Positions 54,225-64,000 of a DNA stretch of 64,000 bases are shown here, one piece after another. A program made the translations under genes and the position numbers. Within the stretch, counting starts at the first letter, position 1; each line of letters opens with the position of its first letter. The notes under the pieces were generated by a model. It ran no database searches. It was given only the letters and a program-made list of their open reading frames with translations, and had not been told where the DNA came from. This DNA is from Diploptera punctata (lineage: Eukaryota; Arthropoda; Insecta; Blattodea; Blaberidae), in contig JASPKZ010002335.1 of assembly GCA_030220185.1 (NCBI GenBank), positions 410,001 to 474,000 on the forward strand. Reading direction: 5' to 3'.

Positions 54225-55535
54225 GATTGGTAATTACCAAGAAACGTTGTATGAACTATTAAATAATAAATGAACAATAACTGGATTAAACATTTTCGAT
54301 CATTTTAACTAGTTCATTGTTCGAAAAAAATAAATATTTTTTGATACTAGATGTCTCTCTCTATCCCTTTCTTCTTCTGTCTTTCCCTTCCTCTTTATCC
54401 TATTTTCTATTCCACATCTACCACAATTCTATGCAATCCAAACTACTGCACTTACACAGCATAAATAACATTTTTACTTAACATCGATTTCGGCGAGACT
54501 CGAAACTTGGACCTTCAGATCTATAGCACCATGCCTTAACAACATTGGCTAATTAGCCACGTTGAGATAGTAATATTTTTATAAGCCTTATTATCTAAAT
54601 TTCAGTAAATAATTCAATTTTAATATTTCCTACGAACTGTAAATTACTTATCACATGGAAAATTAACGAAATTACTTGGTTTTATGTAAGAAAATGTAGA
54701 AATAGCGGCAGAAAACCGAATAATTACAATTGTTAAACTGTGACATCATTCCCAGTGTTTGCCTTCAACATTCAGCGGGCAATAAAACGCTCTAGCGCTT
54801 TAGCAAAAATGGTTGCCATTTGCAGCGGAAATTTAAGGAGTTTGTTGAATGAATCGCAGCATGCAGCGAAACTGCCAAATTTCAATTTGTTCATTGGCTC
54901 ATTACTCATATTACTACGGAATGCTATTGAAATTAATCATAATACTAATAGGGATATACAAAATTTACGATCTATTTTAATGTATGTAATTTATGAAATT
55001 GACGAATAGATCGTTTAAAATAATATATTATAACGAGAAAATTTGTATTTTAATAATAATTATTAATATATCAGCGGCTCTGTGACACAAGCGATTAGAC
55101 GCTCGCCTCTCACCACTGTGCTGGTGTCTCGAGAACCTTATTTATAATTTATTATTAGTTGGTTTATTATTAATTCGTGTTTTAGTAAGAGTAGCTTTTC
55201 TAACTTTATTGGAGTCACTATACGTGGATTTAGTAGTGGAGGAAACGGAGCTACGGCAGTTTCTTTCGGGATTTCTCCCATTTTCCCCTATCACAATTTC
55301 ATTCCATTTTCAGCTCATCCATTTCGTTCATCAGATGTAGTCAGTCTGCACCCTAGTTAATTACAGACCTCTATAAATATAGGGGCTTAATCTAATCCCT
55401 CGATCTGACCTTGAGTTGGAGGGCACAACTTGATATTATTTTATTATATTAAAATATCACTCCTGCGAATTCCCTGTGATGTATATCTTGCTCCTTCATC
55501 ATCACATTATATATATATATTTAGTATCACTAACG
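54225..55535. other. No supportable gene; tRNA-like remnant at 54480-54560
   Basis: A minus-strand tRNA-like 3' half (GGCGAGACTCGAAACTTGG) lies near 54490. At 54765-54800, CATTCAGCGGGCAATAAAAC resembles, inverted, text at 63085-63105. The 54740-55009 frame has no recognised family. Confidence 0.4.
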
Positions 55536-56345
55536 AACTAACTAACTCACTGGTACTATCAAACGCACAGGTTCATGGCCGCGCGGACATAAGGTCTCTA
55601 TACATCCCTATCCTGAGCTAATGTTTTCCAATCATTCCCTGTAGAATCTACTTCCCTCAAATCATAGTTAATGTTATTCTCCCACCTCATTCTTGGTCTA
55701 CCAACTGGGCCTTTTCCCTCTGGTTTTCCTACAAGAAGTTTTCTGCACTTAAACTGACCCAAACACTCTGGCGGCACTATGGCCCTGGGGTAGACTCAGC
55801 CTCTAACGGAAATGAGTGCCAGATGCTTGTTCTGGGGGTAAAGGCGGCCGTCACGCAGGGCTGACATAAAGTGCCGATTGTCTAGAAAAAAGTGGGAGCC
55901 TTAACTACCCCAAGGGCCTCCGGGCCTGTTGTGGGATCACTTTTTTTTTTTCTATAAAGACCATGCAATTCATTGTTAGTAGTGTTCTCCATTCACCTGT
56001 CTGTTCATCTTTCTTTGGTCCAAAAATTTTCCTAAGAACTTTATTCTCAAATACTTGTAATCTCCTTTCTTCCCTTAAAGTAAGAGTCCATGTTTCGCAC
56101 CCATATAATGTAACTGGTAGAATAATAGTTTCATATATTTTCATTTTTACGTTTTTTGAAAGGAATTGGGAAATCTTTGTAATGCATAATAGCACGCATT
56201 TCCAGAATTGAACCTATGTTTAATTTCTTTGTGCATCTCATTCCTATTTGTGATTATTGTTCCTAGGTATTTGAATTCAGCCACTTCCTCAAAATGTCCC
56301 TCATTTGTCATTAGCTGTCCATTTCCATTGCATAATGGAAATATT
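55535..56345 (-). pseudogene. RTE-like LINE 3' region with SINE insertion
   Basis: The minus strand repeats the C-terminus of the 46.8-kb LINE: EFKYLGTIITNRNEMHKEIK, ILPVTLYGCETWTLTLREER and KIFGPKKDEQTGEWRTL, then is interrupted at 55745-55942 and finishes with the CATGGCCGCGCGGACATAAG end. The tail is GTTAGTTAGTTCG-type. Confidence 0.8.
55745..55942 (-). mobile_element. GC-rich SINE-like insertion
   Basis: It is conspicuously GC-rich against its surroundings, reading (minus) GTGATCCCACAACAGGCCCG, GGTAGTTAAGGCTCCCACTT. It lies inside the LINE, with part of the LINE missing at the join. I recognise the start as a widespread insect SINE. Confidence 0.6.
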
Positions 56346-56579
56346 TTTAAGAACAACACTAAAAGTATTGAACGGCAAACAAACTTCATCTTTATTTTAA
56401 ATTTGTTAAGGAATAAGAATGAAACAAAGAGAAATATCAATTTATAATAATTCAAAAACAGTTTTCTTAATAATTGATTAATTTTATTATTTTGCATCAT
56501 CAGAAAATATTAATTACTTGTAAGAGTGAATACCATAATCTTTATGGCTGAAGTAAAACCAAAAATTATATGTAATTTC

Positions 56580-56602
56580 CAACTATATATATATATATAT
56601 GA
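56580..56602. repeat. (TA)n microsatellite
   Basis: Short AT dinucleotide run. Confidence 0.8.
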
Positions 56603-56839
56603 AATTCTATCATAACAGCAGTTGATTATAGATAACCACTACTCACCATACATAAAGAAGTTATTTAATATAATCTCTAACATTAGCAATGCCACTTTCT
56701 TATAAAGTTAAATGTGACACTGATATATCATTGAATCATTTATAATATATGAAAAACATTTACCACTAAGGTTAAAGGTACTATACAGTGAATAGCATCC
56801 CATAAGAGAGACTACATGTGTTTGAATTAAATTAAATTA

Positions 56840-57505
56840 TAAGATGATCAAGTACTTCTAGCAGAGAATGAGGATGATTTGCAGAGATCAGTGTTTAAAT
56901 TGCAGAATACCCTGGAAAAATACAACATGAAAATATCTGAAAATAAAACCAAATCCATGGCAATCACTGGAAAGGGACTTTCGAGGGTAAAAATAATAAT
57001 AAACCAATAGAACAAGTAACACACTTTAATTATTTAGGTAATAATATATCACAGTTTCATAATCAAAAAGATGTGGAAACAAATTTAGAAAAATATAACA
57101 GACTAAATGGTGTAATTAGGAGAAATTTTGGAAAACAAATGAGGAAAGAAATCCAATTGAGATTTCATAATGCCATAGCCAAACCTGCTCTACTATACGG
57201 AAGTGAATGCTGAATGCTTCGAGCAAAAGATAAATCCCGCATTAATAGTTCACAAATGAGGTTCCTCCGATCACTAACTGGAGTAACTTTAAGGGATAGA
57301 ATGAAGAGTGATGAGATAAGGATGCAGTGGAATAGTAGGGAAATGGTTGAACATATACAAAATTATCAGATTGAATGGTTCCAACACGTCCAGAGAATGT
57401 CAAATTCCCGTTTACCAAAGATGATTTACCACCTCAACCCTAAAAGCAAAAGAGACCTCGGAAGACCCTTCAACCGATGGAAAGATCAGTTTTTGTAGTT
57501 GCAGA
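56840..57505 (+). pseudogene. LINE C-terminal fragment, + strand
   Basis: Broken upstream code contains NTLEKYNMKISENKTKSMAI (near 56905). An HFNYLGN-like block follows at about 57025 and PALLYGSEC at 57185. The open frame 57214-57498 then gives FLRSLTGVTLRDRMKSDEIR and WFQHVQRMSNSRLPKMIYHL with GRPFNRWKDQFL. It is the same family as 20.4 and 63.7 kb. Confidence 0.75.
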
Positions 57506-58400
57506 ACGGGCATCATCACCCAATACTGCATATGGAAGAAGAAGATATATGACCCAAATTTCATTTTACGATAAACTGGGAATTAAAGTGAAAATTATTC
57601 ATACTTTGTTCAAGTAGGTAATGGCTCTCAGTATCTCAATGATAGAACATAGTATATAAAGTTGGAGATTAAATAATGGATCAGCTGTGATTAAAATCCT
57701 ATGTTGAGTGTAAATTTGTCTTTCAATACATTAGCCAACTCTGGCTGTAGTTTAATTTTATCAATGCACATCACACTAGAGTATTTGTATCTTCACTGGT
57801 CATATTTAGATAAGAATTCTAGAATATCTCAATTCAATTTTAGGCCGATACTTCACAAAGCTCCTTATTCAGAAAATATTACAAATATAAGATACACAGT
57901 TCATCTCTTTGTCCATTCCACAATTTTCTTATTGTTACACATTTAAAAAATAGTACAAATGCTCGTTTTATTTGTGGAGAAAATTGGTTTGACAGCCACT
58001 GTAGCACTTCTGGAAATGACCCCATGAACACAATCATAAGATTCTAATTTATTTTATATATCTTGAAATTAAAAATAAAAATCATAAATAACTTTGCACC
58101 AGGTGTTAGCGAATGAATTATCTGGAGATATAATTTTCGTAATAAAAACATTGACTCGTCAATAACACGAGCTACATGTAAAGAAGAGGTTATAATCATA
58201 CATTCTTGACGTTGATAACAATCTTAAAATTATCACTGTCTTTAGTTTTACTTAATATATCACTTATGTTCGTCTAAAAGGGTTTGCCATCTCGAATAAC
58301 ACAATATATATATATATATATAAACGAATATGCACACAAGTTGTGCATTAGAGTTTACTAGTTCACTTTGCTTTTGCAGTTGTTATGAATCTGTGCAGGT
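57505..58400. other. No recognisable gene
   Basis: AT-rich, with a (TA)n run at about 58301-58322. Confidence 0.45.
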
Positions 58401-58405
58401 CTCAA

Positions 58406-59925
58406 TTAATGATTTGGGTCTTTTTTACATGCTGTGACGTGGTAATGATCGCAAGACAGTTCACAAAACTCGCACACGCACGCTGCGCCTGGGTCGTGGT
58501 AGGTCTTCATTTTACACACTTTGTGATGGTATCCATGTACTGCTAGGGAATTTACAAAATGGCGAAGATCTTGGTTTGTAGCCATCGACGTTCGATTTAC
58601 CATTGCTTCTGTTGCGTAAAATTCTATCCAGATTTCTTTTTTCTTAGCTTGGAGCTCTGCTAGGAGATCTTGGTAGGCTGCAGTGGATGGTAAGAGTATC
58701 AGCATTCGCAATTGTTCTGTGAAGAAGGTCTCTCCTGAGAGTTCATATGCCAGTCGGGAGCGTGTATATTTGGATATACATAGTATTCTCTTTAGATAGA
58801 CTGACTTAATTTTCTCTATGTTCTTAAGGTCATTCTTTGTGAGGTAAGGCCATATGAGTTCCAAACCATAGCTCACGATCGGGATTATCTTCGTGTCAAA
58901 GATCTGCATTGCCGTAATCATAGATAGTTTTCTTAGGAATTGGAAATCATTCATAGCAATTATTACCGCTGTCACTCTGCCTTCTACATGCTTTTTGAAA
59001 GTAGTTCCCCTGGTCTGTAATGTTATGTCAAGATAGTTGAAAGAGCTTACAATTTTCAGTGGATCTTGATCATGAAAGACTCGGTCTCTGGCTGCTATTC
59101 TTCCACCCCTTCTAGAGATCATGTGTACTGTTATTTCTCTGTTGAGATGCAGCTTATTGTTCCTGGCCCATATTGTTAGACGGTTCCAGCATTCTTGCAG
59201 ATCTTGTAGATTCGTGGATCCCATCGCCATATCATCAGCATTATGCGTAGAGAGATACACTGTCGTCCATACCTTCAAGTATTCTCACTACATCTGCTGT
59301 TGCTAGGTTGAATAGCAACGGACTAGCAGGGTCTCCTTGTAAGACACCGTTTGTCTGTGTGATCGGTGCTGAGGACTGTAGATTATCTGTAATTACTACA
59401 TAGTTGTACTGCATGATGTTGGCTATGATGTCTACCAAATAGCTGTCTTCATCGAGCGTTTTCTGAAGCTTATCCATGAGAGTCTGACTGTTGAGAAAAT
59501 CGAAAGCTTTCCTGTAATCTATTAAGACGACGTGAAATTTCTTTCCCTGATGACTGATCGCATCATGGATGTTTTGCAGTAGAGTTCTTATGGCGTGTGA
59601 AGTTGACATTCCTTTCCTGAAACCAACCTGTTGCTCAGGTCCCAGCTTCTTCGGTTAGTCTATCCGTCAGAATTTTCGTGAAGATCTTGAGAACTGTGTT
59701 CTCAAGAGCAATTCCTCTATAGAAGTTGGGTGAATTCGGATTACCTTTTCCTTTATACATAATCTTGAGAGCGGAAATTCTCCAGTTTTCCGGTATTTTT
59801 CCTGTTTGTAAACATTTGTTGAACAGAGTCGTTCACATTTTCCCTATATACGGCCAGGCCTCTCTTAAGTGTTCAATTGGTATTCCATCGGTCCAGGAGC
59901 TTTGTGTCTTTTTAGAGTCACAAAA
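58406..59925 (-). pseudogene. LINE reverse transcriptase and C-terminal domain, minus strand
   Basis: From 59925 down: TGKIPENWRISALKIMYKGK and FYRGIALENTVLKIFTKIL; MSTSHAIRTLLQNIHDAIS and FHVVLIDYRKAFDFLN (first catalytic Asp); NGVLQGDPASPLLFNLATAD; then, across a frame change at about 59260, HNADDMAMGS, where the usual Tyr of YADD is altered. The C-terminal 200 residues include FTEQLRMLILLPSTAAYQDL and a Cys/His cluster CVCEFCELSCDHYHVTAC. The RT core and C-terminus are almost intact, but the N-terminal endonuclease is absent. The right edge abuts the inverted-repeat element at 59928. Confidence 0.85.
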
Positions 59926-60677
59926 TGTGTACGGGACATTCCATATCAAATCGGACAGCAAAAAATCTTGCAATTTATTTTTTTAATTTTATGTATCCCT
60001 AAATATAGTGAATACATTTATAAATGTATTAATACAGAAATTTAATTTTTATCATTTATAGGTTCGTAGTTATGATGATCTAAAATTATCGTAAATATGA
60101 TAAACTAAAACGTTTACTAACTAATATTTCTTAAACAGTAAACAGCAAAAATTTGTTTCAAACATATTTATATAGGTGATATCATGTAGTTTAAGGGTGT
60201 TATTTTTATAATTAGGATATTTTTATTTTTGGTGTCAATTTTTCTGTTTTTATGGCGGTTTACTGCAGTACATATCAAAAAATGAAAACGGTAAAAATAC
60301 AGGATACTATTCACGTAATAAGGATTAATTTTCAGCAATTACCCTTTTGGAGAGTTGAATAGTTCAGACAATATAAATGTTTTTTATTCTATTTTCGTAA
60401 AAAAACTCGCGGCTCCACGGCGCATCAGATTCATTTCACGACCAAGGTCGCGCGCGTACTTTATTAAAAGAGCTTCATCAGTGACTTTTTCAACTGCCAT
60501 TAAATCGAATAAATTATTATATGTTGTGCTTAATGGAACAGTACCGTAAATTTATAAAAGTGGCGATATTTTAATTCTTACGCAGTAGATATTTATTTAT
60601 CAAATTTTATTGCTGAAGTGAGAAGTAAAGAGCTCTGTTACTTACGTTTACTGTGAATTATTAAACAAATTATTTAT

Positions 60678-61098
60678 AACTAACTCACTCACTGGCTCTG
60701 TGGAACCTGTAGGTTCATGGCAGCGCGGACATAAGCTCTCCATACATCCCATCCCGAGCTAAACGTTTTCCAATTATCCTCTGTATAATCTACTTCCCTC
60801 AAATCATGTATAATGTTATTCTCCCACTTCATTCTTAGTCTTCCAACTGGGCGTTTTCCCTCCGGTTTTCCTACCAGAATTTTCCAAGCACCTCTTTCAT
60901 CCTCCATACGTACCACATGACCTGCCCATCGAAGCCTACGAGACTTAACTGTTCTTATTATATCTGGCTTTCTATACATATCATGTAGCTCACTATTATG
61001 TAGTTTCCTCCGTTCACCTGTCTGCTCATCTCTTTTTGATCAAAATATTTTCCTAAGAACTTTATTCTCAAATACTCGTAATCTTCTTTCCTCCCTTA
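60678..61098 (-). mobile_element. 5'-truncated RTE-like LINE insertion with 15-bp TSD
   Basis: AAACAAATTATTTAT at 60663-60677 and 61099-61113 flank 421 bp of minus-strand LINE end, with MYRKPDIIRTVKSRRLRWAG and GRLRMKWENNIIHDLREVDY followed by the family 3' tail. It inserted after the surrounding inverted-repeat element. Confidence 0.9.
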
Positions 61099-61548
61099 AA
61101 ACAAATTATTTATTTTGTTACAAATTTTTCATTGCAATTAAATGAAATATTATAATAAAAACTCTTACAACACCATTAATTGAATAAACTGGTATAGATT
61201 TTTATTATGTTATAATTACTAATTTCTTCAATCTTAAAATAATTTTTATTGAGTGTACTGTATTGTACCCTGGAAACTATGACGAAATAGTGTTGTTACA
61301 AGATATCACTTCCAAATAAAACCGAATGTTTTAATACTCGTACCACTTCCTAACTTCCTAACAAACGAATGAAATGCTGAATCAGCGCGTCTTCTTAAAA
61401 CATCTGTTCCTCTATCAACAATTCTCAAGTTCAGATTATTTACTAGACAGTAGATTTAAATCAGTACGTGTGTTTAGTGTGTGACCTCATTATTTTAAGT
61501 ATTACAATCAAATTTAAAATAATCTTTTATCGTTTTTAACTAACAAGT

Positions 61549-62211
61549 TTGCAGATTGAAGTGTTTTATTTTATTACTGTACATATAATTACACTGTCTA
61601 TTATGAATAAGCCTAACTGGTGTTATGTGAATGGAAAGTGTTTCAATCCACTTGGACGACGACATAAGAGTAGTTTTAAAAAATTCAGATCTATCCCTCC
61701 ATGGAACTGTGAGGAACTCGGGTACCCCAAGAACACTGCTCTCTCGGCAAAAATATGTAGTAATTGCAGGCTAATTTTAGTGGGTAAGAGAAATGTTGAG
61801 GATGTACAGCCTAACAGATTAACTAATACTGAAAATGAGGAATCCGATGTAACACAACCTAGTAATAATAACGATAGTAGTTCCGACATCGTTAAAGAAT
61901 CGGCTATACCAACATTAAATGAATCATTTAAATTGATAGGGGAAAGTCCCATTAAGAGAGCAAAAATGTCTCACAATAAATATGTGAAAAATAAATATAA
62001 AAGTGTAACTGAGGCAATTAAAAATAAAATTTTCCACCAATTTGACTCTTCAAGTGAAGAAGAGGATAAATATGAAATTGAGGTTTTGGAAAATCTTAAG
62101 AAGACGTTTGCTGCTAGCAGTGATAAAAAAGATAAAATCAAAATTCTAACGTTGCTTCCACTCTCCTGGTCAGTAAGAAGAGTACAACAGCATTTTTATA
62201 CATCAAAATAG
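61549..62211 (+). CDS. Transposon ORF with N-terminal Cys cluster, function unknown
   Basis: A 220-codon frame. A later Met at 61603 (MNKPNWCYVNGKCFNPLGRR) fits the domain better and is my preferred start. The first ~70 residues contain spaced cysteines (CYVNGKC, WNCEELG, KICSNCR), suggesting a zinc-binding module. An acidic Ser/Asn-rich linker follows, then KIKILTLLPLSWSVRRVQQH near the end. From memory, a Cys-rich start followed by 'KxxILTLxPxSW' occurs at the N-terminus of long uncharacterised proteins of insects and cnidarians that behave like transposon products. Those run several hundred residues further, so this is truncated after QQHFYTSK. Intact over 200 codons, it may be a recent deletion derivative or a repressor-like remnant. 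Confidence 0.5.
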   Translation: MQIEVFYFITVHIITLSIMNKPNWCYVNGKCFNPLGRRHKSSFKKFRSIPPWNCEELGYPKNTALSAKICSNCRLILVGKRNVEDVQPNRLTNTENEESDVTQPSNNNDSSSDIVKESAIPTLNESFKLIGESPIKRAKMSHNKYVKNKYKSVTEAIKNKIFHQFDSSSEEEDKYEIEVLENLKKTFAASSDKKDKIKILTLLPLSWSVRRVQQHFYTSK

Positions 62212-62234
62212 CATTCAGAATTGTTACGCCTTTA

Positions 62235-62330
62235 AAATTCCATTGATTCCTATCGAGTTTGAACCTCGGAATCGGAGGCGTGCAGAGTAACCACTAGTCC
62301 ACGATGATGATGATGATGATGATAATGTAA
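62235..62330 (-). repeat. tRNA-like remnant with (ATG)n tract
   Basis: Read minus, GTGGACTAGTGGTTACTCTG supplies an A-box-like start and GAGGTTCAAACTCGATAG a B box. A (GAT)n tract at about 62304-62325 borders it. Probably a SINE head. Confidence 0.5.
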
Positions 62331-63282
62331 TAATTGTTATAATGATAATAAAAATAATGTAATGATGATAATAACAATAAAAATATTTGTTAGTGCGCAA
62401 AGGACTATTACCAAGTAGTTCCGTCATTGTTTGTACGAGCTAGCGATCTCCACTCACGCGAAAGATATTGCGGGCAGTCTACACATAGGAGATTTTAGGA
62501 AAAATAATTATTTTTGGTAGTTTCCTTTCAAGACTCCACTTTAATACTAATTACAAAAAATTAACTGGTGTTCAGGTAATAATGTGGCACTTTTTGATTT
62601 TATAATTTTTTTGGTGAGGAAGGTCAATTGCATATTAATAGCATTTACGCCCTTCAGAAAAACGTAAATATTAACATACTAATTTTCACGCGATAGAGTA
62701 TAAAATCATCTATAATGTGACTATCTTTTCAAGTTGAGGGAATAGCCATACTTCGAGAAATGTATTTTATAAAAGAGACTATTTAAAACAATACGATAAA
62801 TTGACAGCTCTATTACTATTTAATTACACCATGCGAAGACTTGAAATTCGGTACAGATATTCCGTATATCATAAAGTTTCACTGTAAAAAAAATGGTAAA
62901 CTTTTAAAGATGTGAGTTCATTTTTCACAATTTTTTTGCCGATTTCGTATGGAATGTCCCGTACATCAAACATAAATTGTTTATAGACAAACACGCCATG
63001 TTTAAACTGAATGAAACAACCAATCACAATGGATGCAGCGGTTTCGTCTGTCTGCACTCTACTTTTACTTTGCTGTAAATCCGCTATAGCCCTCTATTGT
63101 CCGCTGAATGGTAGTACGTTGCAGATAAAGCGCTTTCGCCGCTGAATGCGTCCATTATAATTATTTTTAGCTTCTGATGTTGTATTAATCGCTAAATAGT
63201 CACTCCAAATCCAATGCGAAGTTCAGTTTTTCATTCCCTCGTCATTTTTTTTCAGAAAAACACAACCTCTTGTTAAATTAAC

Positions 63283-63545
63283 TAACTCACTGGCACTATC
63301 GAACCTGTAGGTTCATGGCCGCGCGGACATAAGCTCTCCATACATCCCTATCCTGAGCTAATGTTTTCCAATCATTCCCTGTATAATCTACTTCCCTCAA
63401 ATCATAGTTAATGTTATTCTCCCACCTCACTCTTGGTCTATCAATTGGGCGTTTTCCCTCTGGTTTTCCTACAAGAAACTTTCATGTACGCCTTTCATTC
63501 CCCATTCGTGCACATGTCCTGCCCATCGCAGTATAGAATTCATTC
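63283..63545 (-). pseudogene. RTE-like LINE 3' end
   Basis: The minus-strand 3' region with CATGGCCGCGCGGACATAAG and the CCTATCCTGAGC block is nearly identical to 46810-46900. It ends in a GTTAGTTAATTT-like tail. The 5' break is at about 63540, where another LINE fragment starts. Confidence 0.8.
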
Positions 63546-63589
63546 TTGATCTTCTTATCTTTATCTTCTATGGGGAGCATGCACATTTA

Positions 63590-64000
63590 CGATTACAATA
63601 TCATGTCATTTACCCTTTACAATTATCATCATCATAATCCATGCAAGTATTAGGCCGTGTGGCCTGTTACGGTCTCAAAGAGGAATTTTCCATCCAGCGC
63701 ATTTTTGGACGTCCCAGCGATCTTTTGCCTTGGGGGCAGTAACGAAGCATGGCTTTTGGAATTCTATGAGACGGCATTCGTTGAAGATGGGCTTTCCAGT
63801 TCTGGTAGTTTTGTATATGGTGAAGAATGGGTTCTATATCCAACTCTTCCATAATTTCCTCATTTCTTTTATGGTCCCACTTTGCATAGCCTGCTGTACG
63901 GTACATAAATCGCATCTCATTTGCTGTTATTCGGCTTTCATCTCTTCTTCGATTTGTCCATGCTTCACTGCCATATCTTAATACTGGTCTTGTGAGAACC
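63590..64000 (-). pseudogene. LINE C-terminal fragment (continues beyond the window)
   Basis: The minus frame 63915-63667 reads MRFMYRTAGYAKWDHKRNEE, IEPILHHIQNYQNWKAHLQR and MPSHRIPKAMLRYCPQGKRS with GRPKMRW, the tail of the LINE family also at 20.4 and 57.2 kb. The 3' end is the CATCATAATCC stretch near 63630. Further code (RRDESRITANEMR) continues to the window edge. Confidence 0.75.

Larger units (their letters stand above)
59928..62965. mobile_element. 3-kb terminal-inverted-repeat element of unknown superfamily
   Basis: TGTACGGGACATTCCATA at 59928 and its complement ending at 62965 are the ends; similarity continues inward (AAATCGG..GCAAAAAA, then a CAATTT/AAATTG block). It holds one longer ORF (61549-62211) and a later LINE insertion. 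No clear flanking duplication was seen. Confidence 0.7.

Noticed and set aside
54740..55009. An 89-codon frame near a CATTCAGCGGGCAATA motif
   Set aside because: No recognised domain; the motif match to 63.09 kb is short and no bounded element could be shown.

Overview
This is an AT-rich eukaryotic window, almost certainly from an insect with a large, repeat-laden genome. A cockroach, termite or other polyneopteran is my guess from the SINE types, not something the sequence proves. Only one host gene is recognisable: the last six coding exons of a LAMMER/CLK dual-specificity kinase (Darkener of apricot, Doa). They lie on the + strand at 3136-3226, 12794-12964, 13060-13189, 18742-18886, 21587-21692 and 28683-28889. 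Phases join cleanly, all introns are GT-AG, and the exons encode the C-terminal ~283 residues, including the [11 protein letters not shown] and [11 protein letters not shown] motifs. The 5' part of the gene lies upstream of the window.

Nearly everything else is mobile DNA, some of it nested. Introns of Doa (3.2-28.7 kb) hold a hAT deletion derivative with an 8-bp target duplication (4015-5356), a decayed mariner (7388-8595), a fold-back IS630-type element (9741-10752), LINE fragments of at least three families, a degenerate transposon protein (24.1-25.4 kb) and many 3' ends of Penelope-like elements (PLEs), often fused tail-to-tail as palindromes. Downstream (30-64 kb) there is a broken PLE with reverse transcriptase and GIY-YIG domains (33.88-38.2 kb), several LINEs in minus orientation, a 2.4-kb inverted-repeat element in which a ~140-bp satellite has expanded (49.5-51.87 kb), an internally deleted pogo-like transposon (51.89-53.65 kb) and a ~3-kb terminal-inverted-repeat element with an unfamiliar ORF (59.93-62.97 kb).

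The most unusual component is a family of tRNA-bearing units. Each ~302-304-bp unit carries a 74-nt tRNA-like sequence with intact A and B boxes and a serine-type GGA or AGA anticodon, but no long variable arm. Units occur singly, as exact-period tandem arrays, and as head-to-head palindromic arrays. Five insertions are bounded by 11-13-bp direct repeats, so single units and whole arrays appear to have inserted as blocks. Smaller relatives (5.5, 22.7 and 29.8-30.2 kb) have arms that are inverted copies of the tRNA 3' half plus an AAGAGAAAAAT-type flank. I know of no described element class that matches this architecture, but no database search was possible.

PLE 3' ends share a recurrent CTGANGAT-stem-GAAA motif resembling a hammerhead ribozyme core, and a recurrent terminus containing ATTATGAGGT. 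The remaining long stretches are AT-rich and show no supportable gene.
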